Assembly: GCA_037178975.1 (NCBI GenBank)
Contig: JASJZH010000005.1
Span: 9,448,501 to 9,512,500, forward strand
Length of the DNA: 64,000 bases
Reading direction: 5' to 3'
DNA from: Oscheius tipulae
Taxonomy: Eukaryota; Nematoda; Chromadorea; Rhabditida; Rhabditidae
The translations under genes and the position numbers were made by a program. Positions 57,401-64,000 of the stretch are shown here, one piece after another (positions within the stretch are counted from its first letter, which is position 1; the number at the start of each line of letters is the position of its first letter). The notes beneath the pieces were generated by a model. It ran no database searches and was not told where the DNA came from. It saw nothing but the letters and a program-made list of their open reading frames with translations.

Positions 57401-59910
57401 GATTCTAAGTTTCTGGTAAGGTAGGAGAACAAACTGTCTCTCTATCTCTCCGTTTCAAGCAGAACCACAAGAGCCACCATAGCGCTTTAATAAATTAGAA
57501 AAAAGTGCTTCCAAAACACTAACAGAAAAAAGAACTTCAGACTTACAAAATGTCAGGCCAGAGCATTTCTCCAAAAAGCAGTATTTTTCCCTAGACCACT
57601 CCCGCACAACCTCAAAACTCAAAGAAAAATCAAGTTTTGGACTCTAAACACCTGTTACAATGTTTGACATCGCACATTTTGACTTGAAGTTAGTTCCTCG
57701 GGGTTGTAACGGGTCCAAAATGGATAATTTCAGTGAAATGATGTTTGCAAAGTTGTAGATTTTAGTCCGGGCTCCAACTTTGCAGAGCATCGGAAAACTG
57801 AAAAATGGGTTCTTGGGGGTAAAAAATAGGATGAGTCAACGTTAGATTGTTATGACTCGTCATTAGAGCTGTCTAAATGTCTGTCTCTGTCATTCAGTCT
57901 CCCTGCTTACATATTCCGAACAGGTCTCCCCCATGTAACCGTCGTCACAGAGACACTGAAACATCTTCTCCAGCTGCATAGCTTCCACACAAGTGCCGTT
58001 GTTCTGACAGGGATTGGGGTTGCAGGGAGTATCGGAACAGAGTTTTCCTAAAGATAGACTGTACTGTTATGATATACGGAAACTTTATCTAGTAGAACCA
58101 GATTATTTTTAATTCTTAGTAATTAGTTGCTGCTTTGAATTTCAAAGCAACTTTTAGAAACAGAATTCAGTTGTAAAACACTCTAGTTGAGTACATAGTT
58201 TGTTTTGACTACTGTAACTATTATTAGCTTCTGGAAGAAGAGAAAGTTGTCGTCCACGTATCATAAAGAACCAGATAAGACTTGGGTAGTTTGATATTCT
58301 GCTTACCGATGTAAGGGGGGTTGCAGAGACATTCGAACGATCCCTCCATGTTGATGCACGTTCCAGAATTCCGGCACGGGCTGAGCTCACATTCGTTTAT
58401 GTCATCACAAGTCTTTCCACCGAATCCTTCAGAGCAGTGCTCACAGCGATAATCGTCCTGAAATCTGGTTTTTTAGAAAGACACGGAGCCAGAGACAAAG
58501 ACACAACTTACCCCATTCGGAACGCAAGTCGCATTATTGTGACAAGGATGTTCCTCACATGGATCGGCCATACATTTTCGTTCTCCTCGCTCGTTCTCAT
58601 GACATCTAAAGTGTTTCCACAGGGTAAAGATTCCATCCTTACATTTGATTTGCCGGACAATCTTTGTTTTCATTGCATCCGAACGATGACGAGGCGCTCA
58701 AACGATGATCGCATGCCGGTCCGCTCCAGTCTGCAGGGAAAAAAGTTTGCTAAACAATGCAAAGGGCTGATCCCCCTCTCTCGACTCACAACAACAGCCA
58801 GTTCAACCCCGAGTCCCAATTGGCAGCCTCTCAATACCAGTTCTCTACTCCCAGTTCTAATTATCCACCTACCTGCTTCACAGAGACATTTGTCTTTCGC
58901 ACAGGCGCCATTGACACATCGGATGGAACAGACGTCTTGACAAAGCTTGCCTGGAAAAGTGAAATTATGAATCTAAAGTGTGGCAATTTCCCGGTATCTG
59001 TTTTGGGAATATGAAACAAATTTGACAAGCTAGTCTCTGAGATTAGGTGACAGGGAGTTCAAGACATTCCCAGAGCTTTGCTCTCTGACTGAGAGCCACA
59101 GAGACTGACCGACAGAAACCTGAACAGGCTGACATTCTCTTGTCAGGTTCTGACAGTGACAGTTGGACAGCAAGAGGATAAGAGTCTGCTACAGACAGAT
59201 TGACATGGCAAAATTGCCCTAACATTGACAGAAACAGATTAACGGTGACAGGAGAAGAGAGTCATCGGGCTGGACAGAGATAGGGAATGGGAGACAGGAA
59301 AACGTCCATGGGCTTCAGAATAGGTGACAAGGGGTTCAGGACATGACGAAAACGTTGATTTGACAATGAGTGACAGACGCCGCCGTACAGGAACATATTG
59401 ACAAGATAATAATGACTAGTGGCTGATAGGACAAGAGAGGAAAGTATTGACAGGTTGAGAAGAACATACACACAGTATAAGAAATGGGTAAAAGGGACAG
59501 GGGATTGAGAGGGTAACAGAATAGAAAGTGGTCAGAGTGACAGAACAGTGAGACAGAACAAGACAGGAAGACAGAAAAAAGTACAGACTGAAAATGAATG
59601 GATTAAATTGACATGACTCACCTGAAAACCCGGCAGGACATACGCAATGGAAACTTCTAGCAGCATCATTCACTCTACAGGTCCCTCCATTGAAGCAGAT
59701 GTTGCTGCCGCAGTCCCGCTCCCCCGGAACCTCCTCAGCTGCACGTCCTGAACCCTTTTTTTTCATTTCATGTCCTTGAAAAAGAGCTCCCGATCTCCGG
59801 AAGGACACCGCAGATCCGGTCAATACGAACACGGCCGCTTTGTGCGTGCTCCTTCTGTTGTTTATATTGTGGCAGGGCCCGGTCATCTCAAGTGTTCTGA
59901 CCAGCGCCAT
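51418..59910 (-). CDS. crb: Crumbs, apical polarity transmembrane protein
   Basis: Sets apical membrane identity in epithelia by recruiting the PALS1/PATJ and FERM partners. From the N-terminus (ATG 59910) I count about 26 EGF-like modules, with three laminin-G domains between them at roughly 56300-55600, 55240-54640 and 54250-53670. The last exon 51418-51636 encodes the transmembrane span ([20 protein letters not shown]…) and a 37-residue tail: [10 protein letters not shown] is the FERM-binding block and PPEERLI the terminal PDZ ligand, as in all true Crumbs. Example modules: [74 protein letters not shown]. The first exon (from 59910 to about 59622) encodes a hydrophobic [14 protein letters not shown]. 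One module (57000-57170) carries an insertion, [14 protein letters not shown]. More than 25 exons; not every join was phase-checked. Confidence 0.96.
57737..57792. repeat. dispersed hairpin repeat, copy 10
   Basis: AATGATGTTTGCAAAGTTGTAG and CCAACTTTGCAGAGCATCG, in a crumbs intron (about 57410-57910). Confidence 0.75.
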
Positions 59911-60391
59911 CGCGCTAGCCTCTGGCTAGCTACAATTACGGATTGACAGTAACTGATGGATACAAGGTTATCTTGGCACATAACGCCGGGTTCGAAGGCC
60001 AATTAGACCGAATAATTGCGGGGGTTACCCCGCATATAGTTTATCTTTTGGCACAGTCAGGCGAAACGGGACAAGGACGAATGGGGGGCTTTTTGACTTG
60101 TTGACAACTCTTTCACCCGGGGGATTTATGGGCTGGAACAGTCTATGTCTCTCTGTCTCAGTTCCTTGCAAAGTTGCTGATCTTCCGCCGGAGTTGACCG
60201 ACCGTCGGCACCGACAAAAGTGCTCTGACCCGTGTGCATGGATTAGTATTGTAATTACAGGTGGGCGAGAATGCCGACATGGATGCCATGGCAGCTCGAA
60301 TGTCAGTCAAACAGAGGGTAAACCGGAAGCGGCTACTCTTCCGCTTGGTTCTCTGGTGAAGAACCCGGTCGACAATGGCGGGAAATTTCCC

Positions 60392-60453
60392 CCGATAGCG
60401 CCTTCGGTTAGAGCCCCGACTACGAAACCGGACAAGTAGGGTGCAAACCCATG
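60392..60453 (+). repeat. tRNA-derived SINE-like relic
   Basis: GATAGCGCCTTCGGTTAGAGC, then CCCGACTACGAAACCGGACA, then GGGTGCAAACCC. It shares its middle with 21901-21969. Confidence 0.45.
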
Positions 60454-61190
60454 AAACCAAATTTTGAGTTTTTACATGTAAATGACCCGCTTCCCATGAG
60501 TCTTATCACTACCGTCCTTTCTTTCTTGCACAATAGGCCTCTGGACGGTCGGTGTGTGACCAAGCCGCGCAATCCTTTGATGACCCGCCAAAACTTCTCT
60601 TCCCCGCTCCTCCGCACAAATTTAGGACTAGTGTGACAAAATGGCGCGAACTGGGGAGGTTAATGGGGCCCTACAAACGGCTGCCGGTACCGGGGTAAAC
60701 ATGGCTTTTGTTTCTCGCGACTCTTTCTGACAAAGACTCAATTAGGGGGATAACAAACATTGACCTGTCTCTCTGTCTCTCCGTCTCTCCCTCTGTCTCT
60801 CTATCTCTATCTCTCTATCTCTCTCTCTCTCTCTGTCTTCCTCTCTAATGGTTCCCGTATACTGTCAATACGAGAGGAAGGATTATCGGCACGAGACCTC
60901 GAGTTATCACCTACAGTTTGCACACACAGAAGTTGAAAAAGGTAAGAGAGGCACTTGGCGCGAACAAAAAACTGACCTGGTAGAACGGAGGAGAGAAGAA
61001 AGAGAAATAATAAAAACATGGCTCATGGAGAGAGGTCAGCGGTAGAGAATGACCGGAAAGGCGGCAGGTGGTCTTCGGATCACAGCAGCTGAAGATGCTC
61101 GTTAAGGTAATTAGCTGGCAATAAATGGAAAGGTAGGAGTCGGAGTTTGGCGGGAAACCGCTCGATTAACATTGTACTCATCCCGTTCAG

Positions 61191-61239
61191 ACTGTAAAGT
61201 TGTAACCCTTGATCAGTTCTACAACTTTGCAGAACATCA
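61191..61239. repeat. dispersed hairpin repeat, copy 11
   Basis: ACTGTAAAGTTGTAACCC (left arm shortened) and TTCTACAACTTTGCAGAACATC. Confidence 0.65.
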
Positions 61240-61432
61240 GAAAGTCTAAAAATGATCATTTTCGATCGGAAAAACGGTTGGAAAAACAGCGTCTCGAACA
61301 GATAGTTTACTGTCTCGACTAGCCTATATCGAACGTAGTGAGGTGGTACGGGTGAGACAAACAGAATGAAACAAACTCTGCATATCTTTCAAGCCATTTT
61401 ATAAACTTAAGAGCCTATTTTTAGGCTTTAAG

Positions 61433-61486
61433 CTGTTCTACAAAGCTGTATATTTTCGTCTGGGTTACATTTTTGTAGAACATGCC
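61433..61486. repeat. dispersed hairpin repeat, copy 12
   Basis: CTGTTCTACAAAGCTGTATA and TTACATTTTTGTAGAACATG. It is followed at about 61555-61610 by CCCGTACTGTC and GGCACGGGTAAGAC, an inverted pair also seen after copy 3, which suggests a larger composite element. Confidence 0.7.
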
Positions 61487-61873
61487 GAAGTCTACAAATT
61501 TTGTTTTGGAACAGAACAAAGGCTCGCAAACACAGCGCTTCTGATCGTGGTTTCCCGCCCGTACTGTCTCAGCTGCTCCAAACAATACTGTGTGAGGTGG
61601 CACGGGTAAGACAAGACTATTCAAGTTGAGATGGTGCGAGTGGAAATAGCAACTACTATAAAGGATTGGGGGAAAAAAATACAGCCAGAATTAGAAAGAG
61701 AAAGAATTGGTAAAGCATGGTGGACAGGTGCACACAAAATCCGACAATTATAAGAGAGAACGGCTGGTCCTAATTGAGGTTGGAACTGTGACACAGAGAG
61801 AGAAAGAGGGAGGGAGACGGGATCAATAGCGATGATATCTCCCGAACATGGAAGTTGACGAAAAGTAGGCCGA

Positions 61874-62191
61874 TTAGCACCTCAGGGGGCAATCGCGAAG
61901 ATTGAACAGGCGGATCAAAGTTGGGGGTATTCCTGAACTATAACGATGAATGGGCAGATCGTCAAGTTTTTTCAGGTAGTCATATACGATTTGGACAGGA
62001 TCTAAGGGACTGTTTGTACTAGAGAAGTAGCCCCAGAAGAGAGGGAGGACACCTGTGGCGGGAGAGGACGGTTCGGGGCGTGGTTTTGGCACCGGCGCAA
62101 GAGCGTAATCAACAGAGAGACGCAGGAGAACTGAACACAATATCATCCGTAAACGGTGATTGTGGTGGTCGTGATCCCGCGCAACATTCAC
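61874..62191 (-). CDS. small possibly secreted protein, unknown
   Basis: One open frame of 105 codons. From the second Met (62146) it begins MILCSVLLRLSVDYALA, a short signal-like lead, then PVPKPRPEPSSPATG (proline-rich), then QIVYDYLKKLDDLPIHRY and a cysteine end CPLRC. There are no introns, no family match and no proven start. Could be the last exon of a longer gene. Confidence 0.4.
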   Translation of the reverse strand: MNVARDHDHHNHRLRMILCSVLLRLSVDYALAPVPKPRPEPSSPATGVLPLFWGYFSSTNSPLDPVQIVYDYLKKLDDLPIHRYSSGIPPTLIRLFNLRDCPLRC

Positions 62192-63388
62192 CTGTGTACA
62201 GGATGAGACAAGGGGGAGGAGAGGAAACGGGGGTGAATGTGCTCAAATGACGGCTAACACACTCGTAAGAGCAGCCGTGGCTAAACACGGGGGGCTCGAC
62301 TCTCGACCACTTGACCACCGCGTCCCCCGTGGCTATTTCTTAGTATTCTGTTTACAATTAGGTTTTTTGAGAAGGAGACTCAGAGACAGGAACAGTGGGA
62401 GAGAGACATACAGGGAGAGGGACAGGGAACAGGCGACAAGGCAAAGATAGACAAGTGCAGAGATATAGAGACAGAGAGAGACAGGAACATAGAGACAGAA
62501 GGGACAAAGAGGAAGTGATAGAGAGATAGGGACAGTGAGGCTAACAACTGAACATCAAAAGCATACAGGCATTTACGCCTGCAGCCATAAACGAACGTAT
62601 CACATTTAAAAGATTCAACTTGACAGAAACGGTGACAGCATCAGAGACCTTTGCGTTATCCTCAGAAATCCTGAAAAATAGGCTAAACACCCGTTTTTTT
62701 TCTGTCTCTCTTCCCCTGTCCACCATCTTTTTATCTCTTTATCTCTCTTTCCCTTTCACTTTGTCTATCACTGAAACACAAAAGAGCTGGTAGAAGAGAT
62801 GCGAGCAAAGACGTGGTAGATCTTTCGATGTAGAGAAGACCGTCCGTCCACTAGCAGCACAAAGCGAGAACTGACTTCGGACAAGTGTCACAAAGTGTGC
62901 ACGAAAATAACTTGTCTTGACTTTCGCTTATCTCCCAGAGAGACAAAAACTAGAGCAGAACTCGGTACTTCAATGTCACGCTTTCAGTTTGCAACGGAAG
63001 TTGACAAAACTTCGGGCATAAAGTCCGGACTTTCCCATTGGGTTGCAGGTCGGCCTGGACAAGACGAGAATGTGGATAGATTGACAGGATCAACTGGCTA
63101 AGATACAGCTGGTCGAAGGTATGAAATTGCAGAGTTAGGAAGAGAGAAGTTAACCAGAAGAGTAGGCATGGACAAAGACAGGACATACAGAGTGTCACGT
63201 GTGAAAAAAAAACAGAGAACAACAGACAGAGCTACAGAGAGACAACAAACCTGGTAACAGAAGAGTAATGCGACATCGATGAATAAGAAGACAGGAAGTA
63301 TGGTAAAAAGCATTTACAAGACACAGAAAAACAAAACAGGACAGGAGTAAAAGACTTGCAGTTAGACGGTATGACGGGAGAGGTTGGG
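62192..63388. other. intergenic, low complexity
   Basis: An AGAGACAGGAAC-type purine run at 62380-62530. Nothing coding seen. Confidence 0.4.
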
Positions 63389-63880
63389 CTAGACGAAGTC
63401 CTGTTGCGGAATGGGATGAAGCAGGTTCGAAGGCAGACAGTTGTAGTAGGGCGGAGGTGGCTCGGTCCTGTTGTGTCGCTGGTCCTTCCAGCTGGTCAAA
63501 TCGTCGTCATATAACCACCAGTCGTCTGCCATGGAGACGCGGATTCCGGTGGGACGAGGGAGGACAGTCTGACGGACAAGCAGCTTGTTTTTTCTTCTTC
63601 TTCCTTTCTGCTTCGGCTGGAGACTCTTCCAGAAGGACTTCAGCCAGGACATCTTTGGAGGAGCGACGTTCACAAAAGCACATCGTTTGGGAAGTTTTGT
63701 AAATTGAATGTACAAAGAAGTGTGCTTTGCTTCCGTTACTCTTGACATGTCAAGACTTGTCAAATTGTTGAAAAAACTCTTTCCGGACTCTCGGTGCTGT
63801 TTAGATACGCCATCAGACATCAAATCTCCTTCCTCTTCAACTGTATCAGGAGAAACTGAAGCTGATGCTTCGGGCATCAT
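63389..63880 (-). CDS. basic/acidic protein with PPPPYY motif, unknown
   Basis: The frame is open for 163 codons from MMPEAS (63880). The part from MSWLKSFWKSL (63654) on looks most constrained: a basic KQKGRRRKNK, an acidic-aromatic block MADDWWLYDDDL, and TEPPPPYYNCLPSN near the C-terminus, which could bind WW or SH3 domains. The first 75 residues are serine/acidic and could be partly intron. No family recognised. Confidence 0.45.
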   Translation of the reverse strand: MMPEASASVSPDTVEEEGDLMSDGVSKQHRESGKSFFNNLTSLDMSRVTEAKHTSLYIQFTKLPKRCAFVNVAPPKMSWLKSFWKSLQPKQKGRRRKNKLLVRQTVLPRPTGIRVSMADDWWLYDDDLTSWKDQRHNRTEPPPPYYNCLPSNLLHPIPQQDFV

Positions 63881-64000
63881 TGGCTATCTTCCCTATTTCA
63901 ACAGGACCCGACAGAATGAACAATCTGTGTAGAGGACGAGAAAGAGAATCTTATGGAGGCCACAACCACCACCGCTAGACAGCTGACAGAAAAGACTTCA

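Larger units (their letters stand above)
59911..61873. other. intergenic
   Basis: 5' flank of crumbs. It has a tRNA-like relic at 60392, a B-box-like GGGTTCGAAGGCC near 59990, CTCTCTGTCTCT filler at 60762-60846, and hairpin copies 11 and 12. No gene supported. Confidence 0.45.

Overview
The window is animal nuclear DNA and almost certainly nematode. Genes are split into short exons by many 38-60 nt introns with TTTCAG-type acceptors. The pi-class glutathione S-transferase is close to nematode GSTs, and there are two cellular RNA-dependent RNA polymerases of the EGO-1/RRF type, a crumbs gene ending in ERLI and a copine. I cannot place the species. Gene models below were spliced by hand: exon ends were set by GT..AG sites and reading phase, and most models close exactly in phase.

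Layout. 1-18.4 kb: two RdRP paralogs, transcribed away from each other (minus strand about 5.4 kb to beyond the left edge; plus strand about 9.9-18.3 kb), with an aldo-keto reductase between them. 20.5-25.2 kb: a PRKX/PKA-like AGC kinase. 26.4-28.4 kb: two neighbouring small secreted immunoglobulin-like proteins, both with reading-frame breaks. 30.5-31.9 kb: a four-helix membrane protein. 33.8-35.2 kb: a secreted WAP/cysteine-rich protein. 35.4-36.9 kb: unresolved minus-strand coding segments. 37.0-39.5 kb: a copine. 41.1-41.9 kb: an acidic small protein. 42.1-42.9 kb: pi-type GST. 43.0-47.1 kb: NAA50 and IMPACT, divergent from a 172 bp gap. 47.1-49.9 kb: an IL-17-like cystine-knot ligand with a long Q/W-rich pro-region. 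50.9-51.3 kb: a small secreted protein. 51.4-59.9 kb: crumbs, with about 26 EGF-like and 3 laminin-G domains. 61.9-63.9 kb: two short minus-strand ORFs.

The genes are mostly ordinary neighbours and not one pathway. The notable part is the RdRP pair and the repeats around it. RdRP-A carries, in one of its introns, a 74 nt antisense copy of one of its own exons (2 mismatches), so its pre-mRNA could fold into a long duplex. Terminal-inverted-repeat elements of one family lie in or beside both RdRP genes. A separate family of 12 dispersed hairpins (arms TTCTGCAAAGTTGTAGA / TCTACAACTTTGCAGAA) lies in introns and gaps across the window. Introns and gaps are also filled with CTGTCTCT-type low-complexity DNA, including a 363 bp perfect hexamer array, with patches dense in TGTCA, and with tRNA-derived relics.
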